Positions 11,699 through 22,940 of a stretch of DNA of 64,000 bases are shown here, piece after piece. The notes beneath the pieces are model-generated. The model ran no database searches, had not been told where the DNA came from, and saw only the letters and a list, made by a program, of their open reading frames with translations. Source of the DNA: Conchocele bisecta (lineage: Eukaryota > Mollusca > Bivalvia > Lucinida > Thyasiridae). How positions within the stretch are numbered: the stretch's first letter is position 1; each line of letters starts with the position of its first letter. The DNA lies in NCBI GenBank assembly GCA_029237695.1, contig CM055267.1, forward strand, positions 8,707,043-8,771,042. The letters are read 5' to 3'. Position numbers and translations under genes: made by a program.

Positions 11699-11830
11699 GC
11701 TACAGCCTCGACCAAGACCATTGACTGTGTGCTACAGGTGGATGATGACAGTGACGTGATCAGTCCGCTGCAGGGCTACAAGGTGCAGGTGACCAACCTC
11801 CATGTCAGTGTCTCCCAGGACGATATCATT
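11699..11830 (+). CDS. POLDIP3: POLDIP3 exon: linker and first half of RRM
   Basis: 132 nt, 44 codons, phase 0 in and out; acceptor ttttcaag, donor gtaagt. It encodes a short Ser/Thr/Lys linker, an acidic stretch (VDDDSDV), then RRM strand 1 (YKVQVTNLHV) and the start of helix 1 (SVSQDDII). An alternative acceptor 7 nt downstream (ctacag) would break the frame, so position 11699 is preferred. The acceptor has a weak pyrimidine tract, and the end of a TTAA-type hairpin MITE lies only 42 nt upstream. Confidence 0.83.
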
Positions 11831-11875
11831 GTAAGTCACGACACAAATAACCTCAGTACATGTGTACTTTAATCT

Positions 11876-12893
11876 CCTCTCATTGTATCCCCCGGACGAA
11901 AGTGGGGGGAAGGGATGCTATGGATTTCACTTCAAACAGCATCCGCCACTGACACTTCTTGTACGGAGCATAACTCGAATACCCATAGGAATATTGTGAC
12001 GACACATGCATAGACACTACCCAAAGGTGCAAGTATGACAACTCTTGCCTCTCTGATTTTGTAGGTATCCCCCTTTGTTTTTTTGAGCTTTCATTTCTTG
12101 TCTGGAGCATAATTTGAATACCCCTTTGGAATATTTTCATGGCACTTAACACATGTATGCAAAGACCACGACCAAAAGGTGACAACTCACTAATTTTTGT
12201 CGCGCCTGCTTGCGGAAAGCGCGATATAGTCGGCACTTTTGTACGTACGTACGTACGTACCTGTGTCCGGTTAAAGTTTTTGGTTAAGTTGTTTGGTTAA
12301 GTTTTTTGGTTAAAGTTTTTGGTTGAGTTCTTTGGTTAAGTTTTTTGGTTAAGTTTTTTGGTTAAAGTTTTTCGTTATACTATATCTCTGCAACTGCTTT
12401 GCCCATTACCTTGAAACTTCACATGGGTGTTTATCATCATCTATATTTTCATTCTACCCTCCTCCCGTGTGGCCCCTGTGCCCAATGTCAAGGTCAAATT
12501 ACTTTGAAGTTTTTGGTTAAGTTTTTTGGTTAAAGTTTTTGGTTAAGTTTTTTGGTTAAGTTTTTTGGTTAAAGTTTTTTGTTATACTATATCTCTGCAA
12601 CTGCTTTGCCCATTACCTTGAAACTTCACATGGGTGTTTATCATCATCTATATTTTCATTCTACCCCCCTCCCGTGCGGCCCCTGTGCCCAATGTCAAGG
12701 TCAAATTACTTTGAAGTTTTTGGTTTTTGGTTAAGTTTTTTGGTTAAAGTTTTTGGTTAAGTTTTTTGGTTAAGTTTTTTGGTTAAAGTTTTTTGTTATA
12801 CTATATCTTTTTTTTTAGTGTCCATGCCTCGTCACAAGGCGCGACATGCAGGCCGCGGCCATCTAGTTTAGTTATCTCCCCTTGTTTTTTTTG
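11876..12893. repeat. Composite repeat: GCGGAAAGCGCGATAT element nested in a TATCCCC..TTGTTTTTT repeat
   Basis: The outer part (11876-12195) has two units with GGAGCATAA-T-GAATACCC. The inner part from 12196 starts GTCGCGCCTGCTTGCGG, has (GTAC)n at 12241-12260, two ~215-bp units with CTCTGCAACTGCTTTGCCC and CCCCTGTGCCCAATGTCAAG, many GGTTAAGTTTTTT runs, and ends TGCCTCGTCACAAGGCGCGA. Related ends occur at 7680-7860 and 8448-8610. Confidence 0.65.
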
Positions 12894-12997
12894 CATATTG
12901 ATTTTTAATAAGTACATGTATTTAGTTCTGTAATTCTTTCTATTTTAAGCAGGAGTTCTTAGCGTCTGTGTAGTGGGGTGGGGTATCTTCTTCATTG

Positions 12998-13099
12998 TTT
13001 ACGTCTTTTTTCTCAACAAAACATGGTTTGGCAAGAACCAATGGAAATGATTCTGAAGTGCTGCCAAACCATGTTTTTATTGGGAATTGTAAGGGTTAA
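12998..13099. mobile_element. Family A MITE, left-truncated
   Basis: Central stem GGTTTGGCAAGAACC-AATGGAAATGATTCTG with TTCTGAAGTGCTGCC and right end TAAGGGTTAA; the left TTAA end is missing. Confidence 0.65.
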
Positions 13100-13261
13100 T
13101 ACACTTATGGGGATCTTGCTCGTCTTCTGTGAATACTGGGCGTGGCTTCCTCGGTGTCCTGACTTTGATTGTTAAACACGTTTCTCCTCTAATAGTAAGA
13201 CTCTTCAGTAACAATTGACAATAATTGAATGTATTTATAATTCATGTAGTGTATTTATTGT

Positions 13262-14836
13262 GTCACAGCCATTTGAGCTATTGTTACCGCAATGTGTCCG
13301 TCGTCGTCCGTCGTCATCCGTGAACATTTTCAAACGTCTTCTCCTCGGTAACCATTGGGCCAAACTTCATGGTCATGGTCCTTAGGTAGGGGGATTGCAA
13401 AATTGTTAAAATGACGTCATTACGTAATACAAGATGGCCGCCGTCTAAAAATAGCACAAATTCTTCAAAAATCTTCTTCTCAAGAACCGCCAACCGGATT
13501 TCGACAAAACTTGGTAGGAATGATCGATGAACAATGCTCTTTCAAAGTTGTTAAAATGGTGACCCCGGGGTCAAAAATAGGCGTGGCCCGTGGGGTCAAA
13601 TTTTATTTTTGACCGAATATGGTCATGTCATATATTAAATTGAAGGTATCGATGAGGCGATCACTCTGGTGCATTTTTTGTCGAAATCGGATTGTTATGT
13701 CTTCCAAGATGGCCGCCGAATGATCAAATGGTTGTTCTTTTATTAGAGATTTGAAAATTCTTCTTCACATGAACCACTTGGCCCATAGTAGCCAAACTTA
13801 AAAGTTATGATCCATGGGTAAAGCCTTTTCAGATTTGTTAAAATGGAGGTCATCGCTAATCCAAGATGGCCGCCGTCTTAAAATAGCATAAATTCTTAAA
13901 AAATCTTCTTCTCATAACCGCAAGCCGTATTTCGACGAAAATTGGTAGGAATGATCGATGTACAATGTTTTTTCAAAGTTGTTAAAATGGTGACCCCGGG
14001 GTCAAAAATGGGCGTGGCCCGTGGGGTCAAATTGGGGTCAAATTTCATTTTTAACCGAATATGGTCATGTTATATATCAAGTCGAAGGTATCAATGAGGC
14101 GATCACTCTGGTACATTTTTTGTCGAAATTGGATTGTTATGTCATCCAAGATGGCCGCCGAAATGTCAAAAGGTTGTTCTTTTATTAGAGATTTCAAAAT
14201 TCTTCTTCACATGAACCGCTTGGCCCATGGTAGCCAAACTTAAAAGTTATGGTCCATGTGTGAAGCCTTTTCAGATTTGTTAAAATGGAGGTCATCGCTA
14301 ATCCAAGCATAAATTCTTAAAAAATCTTCTCATGAACCGCTAGCCGGATTTCGACTAAACTTGGTAGGAATGATCGATTTACAATGCTCTTTCAAAGTTG
14401 TTAAAATGGTAACCCCGGGGTCAAAAATAGGCATGGCCCGTGGGGTCAAATTGGGGTCAAATTTTATTTTTGACCGAATATGCTCATGTCATATATCAAA
14501 TTGAAGGTATCGATGAGGCGATTGCTCTGGTGCAATATTTGTCAGAATCGAATGATTATGTCATCCATGATGGCCACCAAAAGGTCCATTTATCCAAGAT
14601 TTTGAACGTCATTTTCTCAGGAACCACATGGCCGATGCTGGCCAAACTTCATAGGAAGTTAAGATCCTTGGGTGAAGCATTTTCAGATTTGGTAAAATGA
14701 GAGTCATCGCTTAATCCAAGATGACCGCCATCTAAAAATAGCACAATTTTTTTAAAACACATGAACTCAATGTTACATTCTCCTCTGGTGTTCATGGAGT
14801 CAGGTGAGCGAATTAGGGCCATCATGGCCCTCTTGT
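13262..14836 (+). mobile_element. AGCTCACCTGAGC-type element, second copy
   Basis: Starts GAGCTATTGTTACCGCAATG and (CCGTCGT)n, ends GTCAGGTGAGCG...AGGGCC-ATCATGGCCCTCTTG. Internal landmarks TTGGTAGGAATGATCGAT recur near 13510, 13945 and 14363 (period about 420-435 bp). CAAGATGGCCGCC occurs near 13431, 13707, 13862 and 14149. Located in the intron before the second RRM exon of POLDIP3. Confidence 0.8.
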
Positions 14837-14840
14837 TTTG

Positions 14841-15026
14841 AAACCTTAGCATGTGGGAGACGTAAAGTGTTGTCTGCTGTTGGTTTATATTTTGTCTTCT
14901 TTCTCAATAAAGCATGCTTTGACAGCACTTTCCATTGGAAATCATTCTAAAGTGTTGTCAAAACATGTTTTTGGTGATAAAAATGGAAAATAAAAAGTAA
15001 ACAGCAGATGACATTGTAACAGTTAA
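14841..15026. mobile_element. Family A MITE next to POLDIP3 RRM exon
   Basis: Core GTCTGCTGTTGGTTTATATT...TTTGACAGCACTTTCCATTGG and the mirrored arm; ends are decayed (AAACCTTAGC / CAGTTAAA). Its right end is about 21 nt from the exon at 15048, so it supplies the branch-point region. Confidence 0.75.
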
Positions 15027-15047
15027 AACTATTCGCCGTGTTGGTAG

Positions 15048-15177
15048 GAGTTGTTTGGTGCCCTGGGGGCGGTGAAGAAGGTGCGCCTCGTGAAGCCGGG
15101 CGTTGCCGAGGTAACGTACGTGCGCCGGGAGGACGCCATCACCGCCCAGACCACCTACCACAATCGCGAACTCGACG
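15048..15177 (+). CDS. POLDIP3: POLDIP3 exon: second half of RRM
   Basis: 130 nt, entering in phase 0 and leaving in phase 1; acceptor gttggtag, donor gtatgt. It begins ELFGALGAVKKVRLVKPG and continues through RRM strand 3 (GVAEVTYVRRED) and helix 2 (AITAQTTYHNRELDG). The RNP1 position lacks the usual paired aromatics (PGVAEVTY instead of a K/R-G-F-x-F pattern), as I recall for SKAR RRMs, suggesting a non-canonical mode of RNA or protein binding. The exon is GC-rich compared with its flanks. A hairpin MITE ends about 21 nt before it. Confidence 0.9.
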
Positions 15178-15344
15178 GTATGTATCATTACACCTGCCCG
15201 CCTGTACAAACACTGAACAGTGGAGTAGATTTCTAAGCATTTATGTATTAGTGCACATAATGAATTTTTAATAAATTAATTTTGATCGAGTGTAGCGAGC
15301 GAAGAAATTAGTTTATTAACATTAAAGTATTTAAATGTTAGTAC

Positions 15345-17221
15345 CCGTATTTACCGTATATATTGGGACAGTAAAAAATAATTAAAAAAATTAGTGTCCC
15401 AAAATATAATATAAAAAAAAAAAAAAAAAATTTCTGTCCCAATATTTATGGTAAATTCGGGAATATTTGTTCATTTCATGTTTGCATTGTCATTATTAAA
15501 ATTTAAATTAAAGTTTGTGTTTGTGTTAAATAATCCCTAATTATCGATTCTCACCGTTACTATGAGTGAACGACGTCGCCAATGCCTATAATATGCCATA
15601 AGTTTTCACTGTTATCTTCGCATGTAATACATATATTGAATCTAAGAATTGTTAACGTCATGTTTTATTTATTCATCATGTTCATGTAGAATGTAGATCT
15701 ACGCAGGTCCGTGCAATCCATTATTGTAAACGCGTGTAGAAAAAAGTGTAGTAATGATGACGCAATGACCCAATGACCGATATCCTGTTCCATCAGCTGC
15801 AACGCCACGGACAAGCTCGTGCGTTGCAATCTGTGTTTACTCTTATGGTGACCACAGGTGGAAGACTCGGACATATGACACCAAAATAAAAAATAAATGC
15901 CTATTAAAAAAAATCCCATTATCCCACCCACCTGGTATCGTACTGTACATGACGTTAATAATAGAACGAGATCAAGTGGGTGGGGTAATGGATATTTTTG
16001 AAATGGTCATTTTCTTTGTGTCACACGTCCGACTATTCCACCTGTGGGTTTGAGTACAGACCCGTATAGACATGTTTTGCCCGACGAGTTATAATATTGC
16101 GCCAGTTCATGAGGTAATCAGGCTTATCACGCGAGATTTTCGATGAAGATAAATCTGATAATAGTGATAATAGTGTACATTTTCTGTAAACGATATCGAA
16201 TGTTGACGAATATTAAATTAGTAATTATTACGCATTTGCTCTGAAAATGTTATCAACTTTCCGATATATTTGCAGAAAAAAGTCAAATCATTCTCGGCGA
16301 AAATCTCAGTTATATAATAAAGTTGATTATCTCATGCACTGGCTCAATTATGACGTAGCGAAACAAGGCCAGTTGTCACGTACACATTTGTGTACATGCG
16401 CCGGGGGCGTGGGCAGTGCTGTAACAATTTAGTTAATCTGGGTCGAGTTAATCTGCGCGACTGATACGCGATCTCCGATTGGTCAGCCTTTACACCTAAT
16501 TAATATTCCACCAATGGTGAGCGTGAACGCATGCCGGAAAAATGAAATCGAGCACATAACAATTAGCACTGCTTTGTTACTGGGACCAATAATTGATCTT
16601 ATTCCCAGTTTGCTCGGATTAATTTACGAAATGTGCAAACGTGATCAGCTGCACATTCACATCGGTGAGATAAAAGGAGGCTATGCGTCCATAAAAAAAA
16701 ACAACATTCGTCCATTTTGGGTCTAATTTGATGGAATATTTTTTATATTTATTCACCAAAAATGGCAAGTTGGGAGTGCTTTAGAATCGTAAGACGATTC
16801 TAAAGCACTCCAACTTGCCATTTTTGGTGAATATATATCAAAATTTCCATCAGTTAAGGTGATTAATTTGAGGGAAATTTTAACTGGAAACTTGATTATC
16901 TCATGCACTGAATTGTGACGTAGCGAAACAATGGCACTTGTCACGTACACCATTTTGGGAAGGATTGAACAACGTGTTTGTGGGATTTAAGAATGCAGAA
17001 TATCAAAAGTGCATGTTCTTCCAAATATGTGTACACACTCCAAATGGATTCACACAATGATGAAAAAGGGTTGTCCCAAAACTTAATACGAAAAAATTAT
17101 GGAATTTTACGCTGATTTGAGGTATGTCCCAAATCTTAATCTCCCAAAAATAATTATTTTCGTAAAAAATAGAGGTGTCCCAATACTTCCGGTGTCCCAA
17201 TACATACGGTAAATACGGTAC
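15345..17221. mobile_element. 1.9-kb TIR element in POLDIP3 intron
   Basis: Left end GTAC-CCGTATTTACCGTATATAT-TGGGACA and right end TGTCCCAATACATACGG-TAAATACG-GTAC are inverted repeats flanked by GTAC. Internally there is a poly-A/T-rich zone, a pair of direct repeats (GATTATCTCATGCACTG ... GACGTAGCGAAACAA at 16328-16366 and 16893-16930), and a hairpin at 16758-16832 (GAGTGCTTTAGAATCG). No transposase was recognised. Confidence 0.65.
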
Positions 17222-17269
17222 TTTTTCATCAATAACAGAAAAAGTCACCCTGCCAATTTTTAGCTCGAC

Positions 17270-17459
17270 TATTCGAAGAATAGTTAGAGCTTATGTAGTC
17301 ACCCCGGCATCTCCTAGTGATGTACATCAATAACCCCTGACCTATATTTGACATTCACCTACATTTAACCTTGAATTACTTAGTTAATTCCCCTTGGTTA
17401 AGGCTTTTAGTCAACCTTGGTTAAGGTTTTTAGTCAAGCTTGTAGATGGAATACTATTG
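17270..17459 (+). repeat. 157-bp tandem repeat, left part split off by LINE
   Basis: Unit landmarks GTGATGTACATCAATAA, CCCTGACCTATATTTG, CCCCTTGGTTAAGG and GGAATACT are shared with 21280-21810. The two parts are separated by the LINE at 17460-21279. Confidence 0.8.
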
Positions 17460-20400
17460 GTATAAACATATTTTATTATAAACAATTTACATCAGGTATA
17501 AACAAATATTCAGAATAGAAGGATTGGAACGAAAGATTACTATCTTATAGAGTTCCTCTCCTTGATCAATGCAATTAGGGTCACAAGCTGGCAAAGTACA
17601 AAAACCACGCATTTGTCACTTTGTCAGCATGAGACCAGTTGGTGTAATAATGGCAGATACAAAACACTATTATGTTTATGGATTGTTATCAAGCAAAATA
17701 ATAGTATTTTACTCGATATATCTTGAACGAAGTGTACAAGGGAAACAACTGTCAATTTTGCTCATAAAAACAAAAGATGACATGAAAAGAAAATATATTG
17801 GCCGTAACCAATAGTATATTCTATCAAATATTTGAATTTTTATTGATAATTAGAAAAAAAATAAAAAAGGAAATGAAAAGAAAAACAAAGATATATATAA
17901 AAATATAAAAAAAATAAAAATAATGAAAAAAAAATAAAAATAAAAAAAATAAAAATAAAAATGCATGTGCCACTAGAGGGTCCATCATCGTCACGCAGGA
18001 GGCTAAGTAGGCACACCAATGTTACAATTTATGAGATACACATCGAACTGTACGTATATTATTACACAAATCGCTTACTACGCAGAATATACGTGTGTAC
18101 GGTTTGGAATACCTTAGTGTTATCCTGATATGATAGTTCGTTTGACCCAAATAATAATATGTCTATTGTACCATTTATTAGTAATTGGAGATTTACATCA
18201 GGGATTTGGGTGATAGTTTGAAATAAATCTTGTCGTATATCATGGTAATATGGACAGTTAAGGAGGTAATGCTCTACGTTTTCAATGCTGCCACAGCGAC
18301 ACAGGGGTGAATCTGAAATGTTTTTCTGATAGAGATCGTAATTGAGTGAGCTACAGTTAGTACGTAATCTGGTATGAAGAACTTGTGCTTTCCTGAGTCC
18401 GTAATAGTAATATTTTGGTATCACAGTAGACTGTGTATTGATGAGCGTCTTGAACGTCGTTAATGTCGAAGACTCACGGACAGGGAGCGCTAACTGATTC
18501 CATTCTCTAATAACTGAAGGTAAGAATGAATTAGTATATAATACAGTGCGTGAATGTGGTGGATGAATATTACTGTCATTTCGTAGATTGTATCGTGAGG
18601 TGCCACCTACATTTTGTGGGACAAGTGATGACAAGTACGCAGGTGTTAAACCATTAACCATTTTATAAAACAATATTAATTTCTGTTTCCGTCTTCGTTC
18701 GCCTAAGCTTTCCCACCCTAATTCCTGGTATAGATCGTTCAATGATACTAGTTTGGTTGCGCCTGTTACGATTCTTGCGGCTTCATGCTGTATTTTATCT
18801 AGTTCGTATTTTTCGCTTGATAGACAGTTGTCCCATATAATGTTGCCGTATTCAAGGACTGGACGTATAAATGCGATATAAATAGTCTGTAATGTTTTTC
18901 GTGAGAGTTTGAATTTCAAGCTCCTCAAAATGTTAATTCTGGTCCACGCTTTATCTTTGATATATGATATTTGATTATTCCAAGTACAAACATCTGCTAA
19001 AAATATGCCGAGATGTTTGTGGCTCTCTACTTCAGTTATTGGTTGGTCAAACATGTGAAGTTGAGGATGTTGCGGTTTGATAATTTTTCGAGATATGAGT
19101 AATGATTCAGTTTTGGCAGGATTAAACGTGACAAGCCATTTCGTTGACCAATTTGTAATTGTGTCTATCGCCTTGTAGTAATTCTCCTGCTTCAACAGGG
19201 TCATCTACGACGATGTATAAACTAGTGTCGTCTGCAAATAGTCGTATGTTAGAATTTATGGCATCTACAATATCATTAATATATATTAAAAACAGAAGTG
19301 GTCCAAGGATAGAACCCTGAGGCACACCGGCATTTATCAAATTCCAATCAGATTTGGTGCCCGGTATAACTACTCGTTGTCGTCTATTTTGTAGATAACT
19401 ACTAAACCACCTGAGAACAATACCTGTTAATCCTATTGAGTTCAGTTTTGCTAATAATCCTTTATGCCATACTCTGTCAAACGCTTTACTAATATTCAAA
19501 AAAAAAAACACTACTTTCACTTCTTTACCGTCATCAAGAGCGTGGCAAAATGTATCATACAAATATGTTAGTTGGTTTATTGTAGAATCATTTGGTATAA
19601 AACCTGACTGTTTAGGAGTAAGTATTTTATTACGATGCAAGAAATTATATATATGCTTAAAGACAATTCTTTAAATACTTTTTCGATGGTATTTAATAGA
19701 GAGATTGGACGGTAGTTATTAACAAGCGTTGGATCTCCTTTTTTGTACACAGCGCATACATGTGCTTCTTTCCAAGATTCTGGAAACATACCTGCGTTTA
19801 GAGAGCGATTATATAGATTGCATAGAGGCAATGCAAGTTCGTTACATGCCTCGCGTAAAACGCGGTTATCAATACAATCAGGTCCGGCGGATTTACCAAT
19901 CGGTACAGACTTTAAAGTTAAAAGTACTTCTTCATGTGATACTTGGATTTGCGATAGCTGTTCATCTACTGGAAAGGTTGGTATTTCGGGTATTTCGTTA
20001 TTCGCACCTTCCAGAATAGTTTGGTCTCGAAAAAAGTTGTTCAGCATATTTGCCTTATCAGAGTCTGTTTCAGAAATATTTGAGTTATTATTCAGCGGTG
20101 GTATAGAGCGGTTTGCGGATGGAGACATGAAAGCTTTTAAGGTACTCCACCAATTTTTTGATGTTGTCTCGTTATTGTTCAACATATCAGACATGGTAGT
20201 ATAATGGGTTTCCTTCGATTTACGTATTAATGATATAGTATCATTTCGAATTAGTTTAAATTTATTCCAATGGCGGTCTAATTGAGTTCGTTTTGCCTTA
20301 TGATACGCTCGTTTTCTTTCCTTAATTTTCTTTTTTATTACTTTCGTAAGCCAAGGAGGTTCCTTTGGTCGGATTGTAACAGTTTTGTTTGGAATGCACT

Positions 20401-21279
20401 CTTTCATTATTTCGATAAGTTTTTCTGTAAATGATTTGGCATAACAGGAAATATTACGTCAGTACATGTTTCCCAATCGGTGGACTGAATGCTTTCTCTC
20501 AATAATTCGTAGTTCCCTTGCTCGTATAACCATATATCTCTTCTGAATGTTTTTGATTTGGGTTTTCTGAATTTAAACACAGCATAAATTGGGCAATGGT
20601 AGCGATGTTCCTGGTTCAGAAAAGGGTCTGCAACGCCACTAGTTACAAGTGTGTTCTTATCTGATACAAACAGGAGATCAATAATAGAAGATGATGTTTC
20701 TGTAAAGTGTGTACAATCGGTTATTACCTGGTGAAGACTGTATTGTTGTATGATATTATTAACTTTCTGGGATGTCGGCGGAGCTAGAGTATTATAATTG
20801 AAATCACCTGTAATTATTATGTCTTTAATATCTGTGTCAATGGCTAGGTGTATAGAGTCTTCAATTGTGTTATTATAATTAATATCAGAGTTTGGTGGTC
20901 TGTAAAATAGGCCAAGAAGGACTTTCTTTTTGTTTAGCAATAGCTCAACCCATATGTTTTCTAATGGAGTTATTTCTAAGTCATGTCTTCTGGTGAAATG
21001 TATTGTATCTTTTATGTAGAGCATCACTCCACCATGACTATCGGCCCTGTCTTTTCGAACAGGGGCACAATATGAGGGTATTGTCAGTTTGTTATTATCC
21101 ACACTGTTGTTCAGCCACGTTTCACTGAATGCTAATATATCAAAAGCTTGTAGTTCTGCTGTAATTATATCCAGCTTGGAAATGATGCTTTGTACATTAT
21201 ATTGAACCAGTGATATATTATGGGAAAGGTCTAATGAATATGGTGTACTGCTAGTTGATGTAAGTGTGTCTGTGTCTGT
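17460..21279 (-). mobile_element. Jockey/CR1-like LINE with 13-bp target-site duplication
   Basis: TGGAATACTATTG flanks it on both sides (17447-17459 and 21279-21291), and the 157-bp tandem repeat resumes exactly there. The minus strand codes for a truncated AP-type endonuclease (QYNVQSI, SETWL, TGDFNYN, HRYHCPIYAVF), RT and a C-terminal zinc-knuckle-like region (CRCGSIENVEHYLLNC). ORF1 is absent, so the copy is 5'-truncated. A ~600-bp 3' UTR (17460-18061) contains an A/T-rich low-complexity patch at 17845-17962. Confidence 0.9.
18062..21270 (-). pseudogene. LINE ORF2 (endonuclease-RT), three frameshifts
   Basis: Four frames join into one ORF2: endonuclease (about 20407-21270), linker and RT fingers (19577-20407, ending NYRPISLLNTIEKVFKEL), RT palm (19122-19640: AFDRVWHKGLLAKL, AGVPQGSILGPLLFLIYIND, FADDTSLY), and thumb/C-terminus (18062-19204). 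Frameshifts lie near 20430, 19665 and 19195. Motif A reads FLNISKAFD, where the first catalytic Asp is replaced by Asn next to a T-run, so the RT would be dead even if the frames were joined. RNase H is not seen. Confidence 0.88.
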
Positions 21280-21810
21280 GGAATACTATTGTGCATACAG
21301 ACACCATACTTGGATAACTTTTTCTCATAGGGATGTACATCAATAAACCCTGACCTATATTTTACCTTCACCTACATGTACATTTAACCTTGAATTACTT
21401 ACTTATTTCCCCTTGGTTAAGGTTTGTACTCAAACTTGGTTAATGTTTATAGTCAAGCTTGTATATGGAATACTCCTGGGCCTACAGCAATCATACTTGG
21501 ACAACCTCATCTTCTAGTGATGTACATCAATAATCCCTGACCTATATTTGGCCTTGACCTACTTTTATCCTTGGATTACTTAATTATTTCCCCTTGGTTA
21601 AGGATTTTAGTCAAGCTTGTATATGGAATACTCCTGGGCCTACAGCAACCATACTTGGACAACTTCATCTCCTAGTGATGTACATGTACATCAATAACCC
21701 CTGACCTATATCTGCCATTGACCTACATTTAACCTTGAATTACTTACTTAATTTCCCTTGGTTACGGTTTTTAGTCAACCTTGGTTAAGGTTTTTATGCA
21801 GGCCGTGGCT
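21280..21810 (+). repeat. 157-bp tandem repeat, about 3 units
   Basis: GTGATGTACATCAATAA-CCCTGACC recurs at about 21333, 21518 and 21675; units also share CAAGCTTGTATATGGAATAC and GCCTACAGCAA-CATACTTGG. Lies 140 nt before the POLDIP3 exon at 21948. Confidence 0.85.
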
Positions 21811-21947
21811 ACCTTGTTTGTCAAGCTATGTGTACATCGACAACCCTCGTAGTCGAGCTATGCTGTTCTCCTACAGCTCTTGTTATTTGATGCAGTTCCA
21901 TCAATCCTTCAATATGACTGACATTTGTCCCTGTCTGGTGTGTACAG

Positions 21948-22053
21948 GCTTGCCGATGGCTGTGAAGGTGGCGACGCCCGCCAACGCCCGAGTACGCCTG
22001 GTGCCCGATACGTTACCGCCCTCCGTGAAGCCCATCACTACTGGACCACTCAA
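21948..22053 (+). CDS. POLDIP3: POLDIP3 exon: end of RRM and linker
   Basis: 106 nt; two bases complete the Gly codon of the preceding exon, 34 codons follow, and two bases (AA) are left for the next exon. Acceptor ctggtgtgtacag, donor gtaagg. It reads LPMAVKVATPANARVRLVP, the last RRM strand, and then a proline-rich spacer ending TTGPL. The intron before it (15178-21947) is 6.8 kb and contains both the 1.9-kb TIR element and the Jockey/CR1-like LINE. Confidence 0.85.
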
Positions 22054-22326
22054 GTAAGGGCGACCGACACAGCGCCACTGTACACCAGTCTATACATAGG
22101 TTACCAAACTTGGATCATGAGTTACTTCCCTTGGGGCATCTTGGATGTTAGCATTAGCTGAATTTGGTTAGACGTCAAGTTTCTTAGTTTAAACAGGACA
22201 AAAGTACAGGTTGGTCTGACACTACACTGTTCACACAAATGGTAAGCCTGGTTTAGCCGGTGTTTGCACAAACAACACGTAATGACAAAATGGTAACTAT
22301 GGCCATGTGGTAACACCGACCTAATG

Positions 22327-22771
22327 AAGGTGCATGATCACGTGGTTACAACAACAACACCAATGGCTGAAAGTGTTGAAAGCGTGCACACTCCAAAGTA
22401 AGTATTATTTGATATTTTCCTTAATAGGCAACGGATTTTGATGACATATGGTGCAAGAAACGCGTCTTCATGAGCTGCATTTAGTGATCCCGGGAGTTCG
22501 GCACATACTTATGTCGTTTTTGTGAAGAATTGATTTCCGTGTCTACTGACACGGAGTAGACACGAAAATCGATTCTTAGCAAAAACGACAGAAGTTTGGT
22601 CCAAAGTACCGAGACCACCAAATGCAGCTTAACAAGACGCGTTTGGTGCGCCATATTTCATCAAAATCCGTTACATAATAAGGACAAAATAAAAGAATAC
22701 GTACTTTGAATCAGAGGGCTTCTGGAAGTTTCAGTACTTGTTGTTGTTGTAACCATGTGATCATACACCTT
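22327..22771. mobile_element. ~445-bp foldback element (family E)
   Basis: Arms start AAGGTGCATGATCACGTGG and mirror CATGTGATCATACACCTT. Inner stem landmarks are CAACGGATTTTGATGA, AACGCGTCTTCATGAGC, TATGTCGTTTTTG-GAAGAAT and a CCGTGTCTACTGACACGG loop. A second copy is at 41449-41812. In the last POLDIP3 intron. Confidence 0.85.
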
Positions 22772-22940
22772 GCTAGTTGTAGCCAGACTGATGCCAACAT
22801 CACAGCTGCCTCAGCTCAATTAGTCTCCATGGGCGTAAACCCCAATCAATCAAATAATCAATCAAGCAAATGGTCTACAATAAACCTTGCTGGTTGTCAA
22901 AGATGATTAAAGAGCAGTGATCTTTTTGGTGTATTATCAT

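Noticed and set aside
15038..15271. Alternative frames over the RRM exon (Gly/Arg-rich 77-codon reading)
   Set aside because: Only the frame starting at 15048 joins in phase with both neighbouring exons and yields an RRM.
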